Source of the DNA: Chromatiales bacterium | GTDB taxonomy: Bacteria > Pseudomonadota > Gammaproteobacteria > Steroidobacterales > GCA-2729495 | Assembly: GCA_002688175.1 (NCBI GenBank) | Contig: NZCC01000037.1 | Coordinates: 1-38,582, forward strand | Length of the DNA: 38,582 nt | Direction: 5' to 3' | In this document: positions 16,323-24,960 of the stretch, in pieces | Layout: the number at the start of each line of letters is the position of its first letter | Numbering within the stretch: position 1 is the first letter of the stretch | Program-made: the position numbers and the translations under genes | Notes under the pieces: generated by a model | Databases searched by the model: none | Seen by the model: the letters and a program-made list of their open reading frames with translations, nothing else | Told to the model about the DNA's origin: nothing

Positions 16323-16814
16323 TCAGTGTTTTTCATTTTCCCGATCTGCAGTAACGGCTTTACTAAGCTCTTTCGCCTCGATCAGGCTAGCAACCTTGGC
16401 GAGAGTCGGAGAGTCCGGATTAAACGCCAGTCCCTTTTCGAGGTCTTCACGTGCAGCGGCGATACGCCCGACGCCAAGCAACGCAAGCGCACGATTATTG
16501 AATATGCGCCAGTTTCGATCATTCAATTCGAGTGCCCTGTCACAGGACTCCAGGGCCTTGGTGAACTGGCCAAGGCCCAGGTAACCGGCACACAAGTTGT
16601 TGAATGCACTTACCCGATCCCTCAGCGTCCGTACCGTATTCAAGCCCTGGAGTGTCAGGCTCAATCCCTCTTCAAAATCACCGGAACGTAACGCATAAGC
16701 ACCGGCCGACAGGAAGGGATTCGAACCGATAATCGTTTGATTAACGGGTTCTTCGGCCTGGATCGTGATCAGGCCAGTCCCCAATAGGAGCAATATCAGG
16801 CGCAACATCATCAT
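16323..16814 (-). CDS. Exported tetratricopeptide-repeat protein
   Basis: 163 residues. The N-terminus (MMMLRLILLLLGTGLITIQA) is a signal peptide with likely cleavage after the Ala-x-Ala-like end. The rest is made of TPR-type helix pairs: DFEEGLSLTLQGLN, then RVSAFNNLCAGYLGLGQFTKALESCDRALEL (a near-consensus TPR), then NWRIFNNRALALLGVGRIAAAREDLEKGLAF. TPRs mediate protein-protein contacts; the partner is unknown. The gene is monocistronic and diverges from the SAM hydrolase-family gene at 16945. Three consecutive ATG codons leave the exact start open (16814, 16811 or 16808). Confidence 0.8.
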   Translation of the reverse strand: MMMLRLILLLLGTGLITIQAEEPVNQTIIGSNPFLSAGAYALRSGDFEEGLSLTLQGLNTVRTLRDRVSAFNNLCAGYLGLGQFTKALESCDRALELNDRNWRIFNNRALALLGVGRIAAAREDLEKGLAFNPDSPTLAKVASLIEAKELSKAVTADRENEKH

Positions 16815-16944
16815 TCATTTCCGATCCTACTTATTCTACGCCAGTTTGGATGCAGGAGTGGCTCGGGTTACATTGTAGCTGTCATATTCTGTAATTATTC
16901 GATCTGGACTGGCTGTCACACACAAAGCTGCAGGATGAATCACC

Positions 16945-17736
16945 ATGACGAAGATCATCACATTAACGACAGATTTCGGCCAGAAAGGCCCTTTTGTCGC
17001 CGTCATGAAAGGCGCGGTCCTGCAACACGCTCCCGAAGCACACATCATCGACCTGACACACGAAATTCACGTGCACTGGCCGGCCGAAGCCGGATTCTGG
17101 CTCGGTCGAGCCTATCGCTACTTTCCCACCGGCACAATACATGTCGCTGTCGTAGATCCCGGTGTCGGCACAGAACGTAATATTGTGGCGGTCGAATTCG
17201 ATAACCATATTTTCCTGGCTCCGGATAATGGCCTGCTACCGACAATCTTCTCAACTCCCGGGGAACTCCGAGCCTGGCGTCTGTCAGAACAATGGCGGGC
17301 CGGACGTGGCTGGCCACAACCAAGCAATACTTTCCACGGCCGTGACATATTTGCCCCACTGGCCGCCGAACTGGCAACCGGCCTTATCAAACCCGCCGAC
17401 ATCGGCCCCCGGGTCCATGAATTGATTCCATCGCTGCTCGACGAGCCGCTTGTCAGCCATGACCAGATTCACGGCATGGTAGTGACTATTGATCATTTCG
17501 GTAACCTGATCACCAATATTGACCAGCGGCTACTGGCAGACTTCAACGCACCACAGGTCAGTGTAGCCGGCCACCAATTTAATATTTGTGACACTTACGG
17601 CAATGTCACCCCCGGAGACTTTCTGGCGCTGGTCAATTCATTTGACGTCATCGAAATAGCCCGTGCCGAAGGCAGCGCTGCCGATGGCCTCGGCCTGGGA
17701 CGCGGCGCTCCGGTTACGATAAAAGACAGGGAATGA
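16945..17736 (+). CDS. SAM hydrolase / SAM hydroxide adenosyltransferase family protein (DUF62)
   Basis: 263 residues. The start MTKIITLTTDFGQKGPFV and the signatures VVDPGVGTERN and LAPDNGLL identify the family related to SAM-dependent chlorinase and fluorinase. The conserved Asp-Arg-His set of the hydrolase branch is present as Asp71, Arg78 and His131 (FHGRDIF). These enzymes activate water to cleave S-adenosylmethionine to adenosine and methionine; the halogenases lack that set, so halogenation is not expected. It is a stand-alone cytoplasmic gene that converges on glnS with 46 bp between stop codons. Confidence 0.93.
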   Translation: MTKIITLTTDFGQKGPFVAVMKGAVLQHAPEAHIIDLTHEIHVHWPAEAGFWLGRAYRYFPTGTIHVAVVDPGVGTERNIVAVEFDNHIFLAPDNGLLPTIFSTPGELRAWRLSEQWRAGRGWPQPSNTFHGRDIFAPLAAELATGLIKPADIGPRVHELIPSLLDEPLVSHDQIHGMVVTIDHFGNLITNIDQRLLADFNAPQVSVAGHQFNICDTYGNVTPGDFLALVNSFDVIEIARAEGSAADGLGLGRGAPVTIKDRE

Positions 17737-17782
17737 TCTGGCGCGACATCTGAGTAAGGGACTTTAGCCAGAAATAAGTCCG

Positions 17783-19486
17783 CTATATTTCCGCTAACTG
17801 TGCCTTCTCAATCTTTGCCCAGGAATCACGCAGCGTTACCACCCGATTGAACACCGGATGACCGGGTTTCGAATCTTTTGCATCAATCACAAAATAACCC
17901 AGACGTTCGAACTGAACGTGTGCACCAGGTTCCATGCCCACAAGAGCCGGCTCAACACGAGCCTCATTCACAACATCCAACGAATTCGGGTTTATAAAAT
18001 CAGTAACCGTTTTACCGTCGCGATTTGCATCCGGGTTTGCCACCGTGAACATTCGATCGAATAGCCGGACCTTGACCGCCACCGACTCACTAGCCGATAC
18101 CCAGTGAATCGTTCCTTTGACTTTCCGCTCTGCACCCGGTCTGCCGCTCTTCGTATCCGGGTCGTACGTACAATGCACCTCGGTGATGTTGCCGGCCTCG
18201 TCGCTGATGACATCAACACACTTGATGATGTATCCGTATCGCAGCCTGACCTCGCCTTCGGGCCGCAAGCGGAAAAATTTTCGTGGCGGATCAGCCATGA
18301 AATCATCATGTTCGATAAAGATCTCGCGACCGAATGGAATGTCCCTGCTACCCAGTTCAGGACGATTCGGATGGTTCGCCGCCGCTAACAACTCAGTCCC
18401 ACCCTCGGGGTAATTGAGAAACACAACTTTGAGCGGGTTCAGCACCGCCATCACCCGCGGGGCGTTCTCATTCAGATCTTCCCGCACGCAGTTCTCCAGC
18501 GCGCCCATTTCGATCAACTTGTCTTTCTTTGTAACCCCGGCATTGCAGACAAAATTGCGGATCGATTGTGACGTATAGCCGCGACGGCGCATGCCTGCAA
18601 CAGTCGGCATACGCGGGTCATCCCAGCCACTCACTAAGCCGTCCTCGATCAGAGCCGCCAGCTTGCGTTTACTCGTGATGCCGTAGGCAACGTTCAGCCG
18701 GGAAAACTCAATTTGCCGCGGTCGATTTGGTAAATCGAGATTGTCGAGTATCCATTCATACAAGGGACGGTGATCTTCGAACTCGAGTGTGCACAACGAA
18801 TGCGTAATGCCTTCAAGCGCATCGGAAACGGTATGCGCAAAATCGTACATCGGATAAATACCCCAGGCATCCCCGGTTCGTTGATGGTTAACTTTGCGAA
18901 TCCGATACAGCGCCGGATCGCGCAAGTTCATATTCGCTGCAGCCATATCAATTTTGGCTCGCAATACGTGCACACCATCAGCGAATTCACCGGCCCGCAT
19001 ACGCCGAAACAAGTCAAGATTCATGTCGATCGATCTTTCACGATGCGGGCTGTTTTTACCGGGCTCAGTCAGCGTACCCCGGTATTCACGAATCTGTTCG
19101 GCACTCAGGCTATCGACGTAAGCCTTGCCGTCCTCAATCAATTTAATGGCACAGTCATAAATACCATCAAAGTAATCCGATGCGTGAGTCAGGCGGTCCT
19201 CCCAATCAAAGCCCAGCCAGCGCACATCTGCCATGATCGAATCGACAAAATCCTGATCTTCTTTCACCGGGTTCGTGTCATCGAAGCGCAGGTAACAGCG
19301 CCCGTTAAATTCCCGGGCGATGCCAAAATTCAGGCAAATCGACATGACATGACCAATATGCAGGTAACCGTTTGGTTCTGGCGGAAACCGCGTTACGACG
19401 TTCCCGTCATGCTTGCCACTTGCGTTATCAGCGATAATGATCTGACGAATAAAATCCTTGCCAACGGTGTCATGGGTGTCAGTCAT
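17783..19486 (-). CDS. glnS: Glutaminyl-tRNA synthetase GlnRS
   Basis: 567 residues, close to E. coli GlnRS (554). The class I signatures are present: PPEPNGYLHIGH (HIGH at 43-46) and a KMSKS variant in GITSKRKLAAL, the same kind of substitution seen in many GlnRS. The C-terminal anticodon-binding beta-barrels end with the typical FNRVVTLRDSWAKIEK. It charges tRNA-Gln directly and is an essential housekeeping gene, typical of gamma/betaproteobacteria. The gene lies only 6 bp after an MFS transporter on the same strand, so the two are probably cotranscribed. Confidence 0.97.
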   Translation of the reverse strand: MTDTHDTVGKDFIRQIIIADNASGKHDGNVVTRFPPEPNGYLHIGHVMSICLNFGIAREFNGRCYLRFDDTNPVKEDQDFVDSIMADVRWLGFDWEDRLTHASDYFDGIYDCAIKLIEDGKAYVDSLSAEQIREYRGTLTEPGKNSPHRERSIDMNLDLFRRMRAGEFADGVHVLRAKIDMAAANMNLRDPALYRIRKVNHQRTGDAWGIYPMYDFAHTVSDALEGITHSLCTLEFEDHRPLYEWILDNLDLPNRPRQIEFSRLNVAYGITSKRKLAALIEDGLVSGWDDPRMPTVAGMRRRGYTSQSIRNFVCNAGVTKKDKLIEMGALENCVREDLNENAPRVMAVLNPLKVVFLNYPEGGTELLAAANHPNRPELGSRDIPFGREIFIEHDDFMADPPRKFFRLRPEGEVRLRYGYIIKCVDVISDEAGNITEVHCTYDPDTKSGRPGAERKVKGTIHWVSASESVAVKVRLFDRMFTVANPDANRDGKTVTDFINPNSLDVVNEARVEPALVGMEPGAHVQFERLGYFVIDAKDSKPGHPVFNRVVTLRDSWAKIEKAQLAEI

Positions 19487-19492
19487 GCAGGA

Positions 19493-20725
19493 TCACGCCT
19501 CTTCGTCTGTCGCTACATCGATTATAGCCGGGTCACCGGAGGCATCAGGAAGTGCTGTCAGCCGAAAACCCCCAAGGGCCAGCACGACAGGCAGCATCAG
19601 GATTGAGCCCAGCGTGAACGGGGCCGCAAGCGCGATACCGGAATAAATTGGACCACAGATAATCGGTCCGACCACCCGCCCCATGGCGCTGGATGACTGG
19701 AATTTGCCCATGACGGCACCGCGTTCATTCGCCGAGGCTGTCTTCGATACCATGCTCGATACGGACGGATTAAACAGGCCAACACCAATACCAAACGGCA
19801 ACAGTGATGCCCAGACCTGCCACTCAACCACTGCCATCGCCATACAGCCAAGCCCGACTGAAAAGAACAATCCGGCTGCTATTGCAATACGCTTTTCACC
19901 GAAGCGGCGAGTCAGTGGACCGATCAGCCCGCCCTGCATCAGGATGGAAATCATCCCGAGCACGAAGAACACGGCACCGATATTGCGCGGCCCCATGTCG
20001 TACATATCATGAGCCCAGAGCGGAAAAATCGATTCCATCAGCGACATACTGGTATAAAACACCAGTGTGGCACCGAACAACCGGATCAGGCCACTGCGGT
20101 TCACCTCGGCCAGGCTGATCTTTGCAGCCCCGTGTTGTTGCCCATCGTGGCGGCCGAACAACGGCTTGCGATCAGCCAGCGCCAGGCTTTCAGGCAACAT
20201 CAGGAACGTTCCGACTACTGCCACAAGACTTACGACTGCCGCAGCCAGCGCCGGCAGGATGAAATTTGCCGTTTCAACATCGGCACCCGCCAGCAGGCCA
20301 CCGGTGGCTGGCCCAAACACAAATCCAAGGCCCATCGCCGCGCCAACTTTACCAAGTCCTGCCGGCCGTTCAGCCTCCGTCGTGATGTCGGTCACGTAGG
20401 CAAATGCGGTAGCGATATTGCCGGCCATCAGACCGGCAAACACACGGCTGGCAATAACAAACCACAACTCATCGGCAACCGCGAGCATGACATAGGAGAT
20501 GGCAGAACCAAGCAGCGTCAGGATTAATACAAGACGCCGACCATAGGCGTCACTGATGCGACCCCAGATCGGTGTAGCCACCGCCTGACCAATAGTAAAC
20601 GCAGCCATTGTCCAGGTGATTGCGGTGGGTGAAGCCCCGACACGCTCAGCATAGAACGGGAAAATGGGCAAAATAATGCCAAATCCGACCATGCTGATAA
20701 AAACGATTAAAAAAAGAATAACCAC
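19493..20725 (-). CDS. MFS transporter, TetA/drug-efflux-like
   Basis: 410 residues with about 12 membrane segments. Motif A is IWGRISDAYGRRLVLI, and the motif C-like region is GLGFVFGPATGGLLAG in segment 5, a mark of drug/proton antiporters such as TetA. The only in-frame start before the first membrane helix is GTG at 20725; a stop codon sits one codon further upstream in this frame. The N-terminus is therefore unusually short, starting straight in the membrane segment. An 11-codon reading frame ends exactly on this GTG (see 20725-20760). glnS follows after 6 bp. Substrate unknown. Confidence 0.87.
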   Translation of the reverse strand: MVILFLIVFISMVGFGIILPIFPFYAERVGASPTAITWTMAAFTIGQAVATPIWGRISDAYGRRLVLILTLLGSAISYVMLAVADELWFVIASRVFAGLMAGNIATAFAYVTDITTEAERPAGLGKVGAAMGLGFVFGPATGGLLAGADVETANFILPALAAAVVSLVAVVGTFLMLPESLALADRKPLFGRHDGQQHGAAKISLAEVNRSGLIRLFGATLVFYTSMSLMESIFPLWAHDMYDMGPRNIGAVFFVLGMISILMQGGLIGPLTRRFGEKRIAIAAGLFFSVGLGCMAMAVVEWQVWASLLPFGIGVGLFNPSVSSMVSKTASANERGAVMGKFQSSSAMGRVVGPIICGPIYSGIALAAPFTLGSILMLPVVLALGGFRLTALPDASGDPAIIDVATDEEA

Positions 20726-20760
20726 TAATCAGGGTCTCTGCACATCAAAACTTTGTTCAT
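20725..20760 (-). CDS. Possible 11-codon leader peptide, or displaced N-terminus of the MFS gene
   Basis: ATG at 20760 opens MNKVLMCRDPD and stops at TAG, whose G is the first base of the MFS GTG start (TAGTG). It may be a leader that couples translation. Alternatively, it is the real N-terminus of the transporter (relatives often start with M-x-K before the first helix), shifted out of frame by a one- or two-base change. No clear Shine-Dalgarno sequence precedes it; a TATATATA stretch (20759-20767) may be part of a promoter. Confidence 0.25.
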   Translation of the reverse strand: MNKVLMCRDPD

Positions 20761-20898
20761 ATATATAACCGGGACACCGATTTGAATGGACAGACAGCCG
20801 CTGCACACCCGATGCCCATCTCTACGTCCACTCAGTGGTTGTCCCCTCGATATGTGTGCCGCATTAGCACCTCCAATACCCCGTTAAAGGAGAGCACT

Positions 20899-21168
20899 AT
20901 GCGGTTCATTACCCGGCAATTTTCGTTGGTTACCCGATTAATTACCACCATTACGATATGCGCAATTACCGCAATGGCCTTTGGGCCGCTGACGGCACAA
21001 GCGGCGATGGATGAACTCATCACGACGACAGCCCGTTGTCGAACGGAAGCAGTCAAGGATGTAGAAGCATTCAGCGCCAATTTCAAGGGCAGTGTTGCGG
21101 AAAACCACACTTACACCCACCCGGGCACCCAGAGCCGCTTTGGTCTCGAAGCTACCTATCAGTTCTAA
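20899..21168 (+). CDS. Small exported protein of unknown function
   Basis: 89 residues, not recognised. A strong AAGGAG lies 8 bases before the ATG at 20899; the frame is open further up but without such a site. Residues 1-36 form a Sec signal peptide (hydrophobic core about 13-30, cleavage likely after PLTAQA-A). The mature part of about 53 residues has one cysteine (Cys47) and ends GTQSRFGLEATYQF. An aromatic last residue with alternating hydrophobics is the pattern of the last strand of outer-membrane beta-barrels, yet the protein is far too short to be a barrel. It could be a remnant or a small secreted factor. A strong terminator follows 26 bp after the stop, so it is its own transcript. 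Confidence 0.65.
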   Translation: MRFITRQFSLVTRLITTITICAITAMAFGPLTAQAAMDELITTTARCRTEAVKDVEAFSANFKGSVAENHTYTHPGTQSRFGLEATYQF

Positions 21169-21194
21169 CCCATAGATTATTGTTAAAAACTGTG

Positions 21195-21224
21195 AAAGCG
21201 CCGGTTAAAAGCCGGCGCTTTTTT
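21195..21224 (+). terminator. Strong intrinsic terminator after the small exported protein gene
   Basis: AAAGCGCCGG and CCGGCGCTTT form a perfect 10-bp stem with a 7-base loop (TTAAAAG), and the T-run at 21219-21224 follows. It is the clearest Rho-independent terminator in the window. Confidence 0.92.
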
Positions 21225-21242
21225 AAGCTAGAATCAGCGCCC

Positions 21243-22454
21243 ATGAGACGGACTTTCGCGCATTGTCTGCTCGTCATACCGGCTCTATGGACTATGGCTG
21301 GTACCGGATGTGCGACGCAGGACAGCACATCGGGTGAACCAAGGCCCGATGACAGGATGCGCACGGCTGTTGTCGAACCCACCACCGCGCCCCCCGCTGA
21401 TGCTGCGATTGCTACCAGCCCTGTCCCGGTTGATGAGTCATATTCTGACCGATCACCGGAAGCTTCAGTCGCTGCGATTGCTACTGCGCCGGATGAAATC
21501 GGCGAGTCCGCTGAGAACCAGCAAAACCCCTGTATCGAACCCATAGAGGAAGCTTCCAACTGGCTCGACCGCAGCCAGACACAAGTCTATAAAACCGTGT
21601 GTGGCACAGCTGCATGGTTCGATGGCTTCTTCGGCAGCAATCGCTACGATGCGGCCTCCAACAGCACTTACGGCCGACTCGGCCTGAGCGGCTTTTGGGA
21701 CCAATATGATGGTTTCGATCCAAAGCTGCGGTTACGTGCCAAATTTGAACTGCCGGCACTCCAGAATCGTACCAGCCTGATGATTGGACGCGGTGATGAG
21801 AAGGATTTTATTGAGGAACGGGAGACACCGTCGGATTCAATTCCGAGTAACCTCAATCAGATCGAGGATGATGCCTTCCTGGTCGGACTCGGCTACAACC
21901 GTGGCAGCGGTCTGAAAAGAGGCATTAGCTTCAACGTCGGCGCAAAAATACGCGCGCCACCTGAGCCGTATACCAAAGTACGTTATCGCAGAGCCTGGGA
22001 ACTGAGCGATTCCACGCTGCTGCAATTCCGTCCGATTGGCTACTGGAAATCAGAAGAAGGGTTTGGTTCGACACTTCATGTGGATATCGATCATTTGCTG
22101 TCTGACGATTACATGGTGCGCTGGACAAGTAGCGGCAACGTCTCCGAGGATAAGGAAATTGAGGGCGTGGCGTGGACCAATTGGTTGTCCCTCTATCATG
22201 CCTTAGCCAATCGCAGGGCGATCAGCTACCACGCCTTTGTTTTGGGTGAAACCAAGGCCGATGTGCAAACCCAGAACTACGGTGTCGAGGTGCGCTACCG
22301 GCGACGGATTGCGCGCCAGTGGCTGTTCCTCGAGATTATCAGCAGCGTAAGCTGGCCTCGCTACCTGCTTGAGGAAAACCGTGACATCAACTGGGGCATC
22401 GGTGCCGGCTTCGAAATGTATTTTGGCCCGGTCCCTGATGCCCAGATCAGGTAA
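21243..22454 (+). CDS. Putative outer-membrane protein of unknown function
   Basis: 403 residues. The N-terminus MRRTFAHCLLVIPALWTMAGTGC looks like a lipoprotein-type signal with Cys23 as a possible lipid anchor, though the GTGC box is imperfect. A low-complexity linker rich in Ala, Pro and Thr covers about residues 24-95. A segment follows with NWLDRSQTQVYKTVCGTAAWFDGFFG, and then many alternating amphipathic strands with aromatic girdles (LRLRAKFELP, SFNVGAKIRAP, LLQFRPIGYWKS, GVEVRYRRR, WGIGAGFEMYFG), which point to an outer-membrane beta-barrel. I know uncharacterised proteins of this general look in marine gammaproteobacteria but no function. The start at 21243 lies just 18 bp after the terminator, so its promoter must overlap the terminator or transcription reads through. 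Confidence 0.6.
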   Translation: MRRTFAHCLLVIPALWTMAGTGCATQDSTSGEPRPDDRMRTAVVEPTTAPPADAAIATSPVPVDESYSDRSPEASVAAIATAPDEIGESAENQQNPCIEPIEEASNWLDRSQTQVYKTVCGTAAWFDGFFGSNRYDAASNSTYGRLGLSGFWDQYDGFDPKLRLRAKFELPALQNRTSLMIGRGDEKDFIEERETPSDSIPSNLNQIEDDAFLVGLGYNRGSGLKRGISFNVGAKIRAPPEPYTKVRYRRAWELSDSTLLQFRPIGYWKSEEGFGSTLHVDIDHLLSDDYMVRWTSSGNVSEDKEIEGVAWTNWLSLYHALANRRAISYHAFVLGETKADVQTQNYGVEVRYRRRIARQWLFLEIISSVSWPRYLLEENRDINWGIGAGFEMYFGPVPDAQIR

Positions 22455-22506
22455 CCAGGAACACTTCCTGTGCAGTAACCAAAGCCACTCCACAAGAAGC
22501 AATTCT

Positions 22507-22659
22507 TTAAAACAGCGTGTAGATAAACGGCGCGACAGCCGAGCCCTGGGACACGACGATCAACACACCAAGTAAGACCATGACAAGAATGATCGGCGCA
22601 AGCCAGAACTTTTTCCGTTCGCGCATAAACCCCCACAAGTCTTGCAGAAAATCAATCAT
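22507..22659 (-). CDS. DUF5989-type small membrane protein
   Basis: 50 residues: a charged N-terminal part (IDFLQDLWGFMRERKKFW), then one membrane segment (about residues 20-37, LAPIILVMVLLGVLIVV), ending VAPFIYTLF. This matches the tiny DUF5989 proteins that commonly follow carbamoyltransferase and SxtJ genes. Its ATG overlaps the SxtJ stop by one base (TGATG), so translation is coupled. Function unknown; it may help anchor the pair in the membrane. Confidence 0.8.
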   Translation of the reverse strand: MIDFLQDLWGFMRERKKFWLAPIILVMVLLGVLIVVSQGSAVAPFIYTLF

Positions 22660-23066
22660 CAGTATGGTTTCTCCAGATTTTTGACCGGTGCCTTTTTGCT
22701 CGGCACCCGGTAACTGTCAGTGTCATCGAAAGCTCTCGCCAACGAATCCTTCGCAAACACTCTGCGAAATAATCCAACCGGTGTAATGACAATATAAAAT
22801 ATTATCCCCATGATCAACGGCGTCATGATCTTGCTCATCATCAAACCAAAACGCATCCAGATTTTATAAACCGGATTCAGCATCATCGGTGCAGCAAGGC
22901 CAAACACCGCAAGGATGCCGAAAATAGCCCAAGGCCACCACGGGAAGGATCGATCAAGTAACCACGGGAAGAAAAGCCCGAACAACACCGCGACAATCCC
23001 GCCGGTAACCAGGCCAAATTCTCGCAGACCCTTGCGGTCCAGCTCAGGTATTACGTGTTCTGTCAT
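22659..23066 (-). CDS. SxtJ-family membrane protein
   Basis: 135 residues with about three membrane segments (GLVTGGIVAVLFGLFFPWLL, WWPWAIFGILAVFGLAAP, and LIMGIIFYIVITPVGLFRR). The stretch ending ITPVGLFRR followed by a polar tail with DDTDSYR is typical of SxtJ proteins, named from the saxitoxin cluster gene next to the carbamoyltransferase sxtI. It starts 5 bp after the carbamoyltransferase stop. It presumably works with that enzyme at the membrane; the biochemical role is not known. Confidence 0.85.
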   Translation of the reverse strand: MTEHVIPELDRKGLREFGLVTGGIVAVLFGLFFPWLLDRSFPWWPWAIFGILAVFGLAAPMMLNPVYKIWMRFGLMMSKIMTPLIMGIIFYIVITPVGLFRRVFAKDSLARAFDDTDSYRVPSKKAPVKNLEKPY

Positions 23067-23071
23067 AGCGA

Positions 23072-24916
23072 TCAGTCCAGTTCGAATTCATCTTTCCAGG
23101 AATCATCACGTTCCAGGTGTGGTTGCTTCGGTTTCTCGAGAATAAAATTCTCAATCACCAGGTAATCCATCTCGGTACGCATGAAACACCGGTAGGCATC
23201 CTCCGGCGTACAAACAATTGGTTCGCCACGAACATTAAAAGAAGTATTGACCAGTACCGCACACCCGGTTAACTCGTCAAAAGCCTTGAGCAATGCATGA
23301 TATCGTGGATTTGTCTGTGCGCTAACCGTCTGCACCCGTGCAGAATAATCCACATGAGTAATCGCGGGTAATTCCGAGCGTTTCTGCTTCAATTTATCAA
23401 TACCAAACAACTGCTGCTGATCGTCCGTCAAGTCGATACGCAGTTCTTCGCGAATGGGTGCGACGACAAGCATGTAAGGACTTTCACCCTCATGAACGAA
23501 AAAATCCTGTACCCGCTCCTCAAGAACCGAGGGGGCGAACGGACGAAACGATTCGCGATATTTAATCTTAAGGTTCATCGTCGTCTGCATTTTCTCACTC
23601 TTCGGCGTGCCGATAATCGACCGTCCGCCGAGGGCACGCGGTCCGAACTCCATGCGCCCCTGGAACCAGCCGACAACATTCTCCTGTTCAAGTAACCGAG
23701 CCAGGTGTGGCATCAACCGGACATCATCCATTTCTTCGTAGACTGCATTGGAAGCATCGAGTTGCCTGCGAATTTCATCCGGTCCATAGTGCGGACCGAG
23801 ATAAGAACCTCTCATCAAGTCAGTACCGTTGACCTTGCGCTCGCCGCCGTTATGCTCATACCAGACAATTGCCGCTGCGCCGGCAGCGCCACCCGCATCA
23901 CCGGCCGCCGGTTGAACCCAGATATTCCTGAACGGCCCGTTACGGATCAGTTTGCCATTGGACACACAGTTCAGCGCAACACCACCAGCAAGACACAGAT
24001 TATCTTCACCCGTTTCCGTATGCAGTGTGCGGGCAAGACGCATAACAACTTCCTCGGTCACGACCTGTATCGACGCTGCAAGATCCATCTCACGTTGCGC
24101 GATAGCCGTTTCTGATTTACGGGCCGGCCCGCCAAACAGGCCCGCAAATTTATCATTCGTCATCGTCAGGCCGGTACAGTAATTAAAATAGCTCATGTCG
24201 AGCCGGAACGTACCGTCATCTTTCAGGTCAAGCAGGTGCTCAAGAATCGTATCTACATACTTTGGTTCGCCATAAGGCGCCAGACCCATTAACTTGTATT
24301 CACCCGAATTGACCCTGAACCCGGTGAAATATGTGAACGCCGAGTACAAGAGTCCGAGTGAATGCGGGAAATCCACTTCCCAGAGTGGTTCAAGGCTGCT
24401 GCCTGCGCCTCGCCAGGCCGAGGTTGTCGCCCATTCGCCGACACCATCAAGGCACAACACGGCAGCTGATTCATACGGACTGAAGAAAAAAGCCGAGGCC
24501 GCATGTGACTGGTGATGCTCGGCGAACATCAACTGCGGCAGGGCATCGGCCTTGCAGTTGCCGATGGCCGAAAATTCCTTCTTCAGCGTGCTCTTGAGAT
24601 AAAGTTTCTCCTTGAGCCAGATCGGCATGGCTGCGACAAATGACCGCAATCCGTTTGGCGCATAACTGAGGTAGGTCTCAAGGAGGCGCTCAAACTTGAC
24701 GAGGGGCTTATCGTAAAAAACGATCTGGTCGACATCACCGAGCGACAACCCTGCTTCCTGCAGGCAATATTCAACGGCATGGCGCGGAAAACCCGGATCA
24801 TGCTTCTTGCGCGTGAAACGTTCTTCCTGAGCCGCGGCGACCAGATCACCGTCGTGCAACAGAGCCGCCGCACTGTCATGATAATACGCTGAAATGCCGA
24901 GAATTGACGACGCCAT
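23072..24916 (-). CDS. Carbamoyltransferase (TobZ/NodU/SxtI family)
   Basis: 614 residues, with two domains. The N-terminal Kae1-like domain (about 1-350) has ISAYYHDSAAALL, AEHHQSHAASAF and CLDGVGE, the metal- and carbamoyladenylate-binding positions. The C-terminal YrdC-like domain has WFQGRMEFGPRALGGRSI and VNTSFNVRGEPIVCTPEDA. These enzymes make carbamoyladenylate from carbamoyl phosphate and ATP and transfer the carbamoyl group to a hydroxyl, often of a sugar. AGGA lies 9 bases before the ATG. It heads a three-gene operon with SxtJ- and DUF5989-type partners. A glycan or lipid acceptor made by the exopolysaccharide genes further right is possible but inferred only from their shared presence. 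Confidence 0.93.
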   Translation of the reverse strand: MASSILGISAYYHDSAAALLHDGDLVAAAQEERFTRKKHDPGFPRHAVEYCLQEAGLSLGDVDQIVFYDKPLVKFERLLETYLSYAPNGLRSFVAAMPIWLKEKLYLKSTLKKEFSAIGNCKADALPQLMFAEHHQSHAASAFFFSPYESAAVLCLDGVGEWATTSAWRGAGSSLEPLWEVDFPHSLGLLYSAFTYFTGFRVNSGEYKLMGLAPYGEPKYVDTILEHLLDLKDDGTFRLDMSYFNYCTGLTMTNDKFAGLFGGPARKSETAIAQREMDLAASIQVVTEEVVMRLARTLHTETGEDNLCLAGGVALNCVSNGKLIRNGPFRNIWVQPAAGDAGGAAGAAAIVWYEHNGGERKVNGTDLMRGSYLGPHYGPDEIRRQLDASNAVYEEMDDVRLMPHLARLLEQENVVGWFQGRMEFGPRALGGRSIIGTPKSEKMQTTMNLKIKYRESFRPFAPSVLEERVQDFFVHEGESPYMLVVAPIREELRIDLTDDQQQLFGIDKLKQKRSELPAITHVDYSARVQTVSAQTNPRYHALLKAFDELTGCAVLVNTSFNVRGEPIVCTPEDAYRCFMRTEMDYLVIENFILEKPKQPHLERDDSWKDEFELD

Positions 24917-24960
24917 TCACTTAGTCCTGATTGGTGAGTGCCCTACAAAATTTTATATTC

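Noticed and set aside
16945..17736. DUF62 gene as a halogenase of a natural-product cluster
   Set aside because: The Asp-Arg-His set of the water-using hydrolase branch is intact, and no biosynthetic genes are adjacent.
21036..21242. Upstream extension of the 403-residue envelope protein frame
   Set aside because: It crosses the small exported protein gene and the terminator; the signal peptide begins at 21243.
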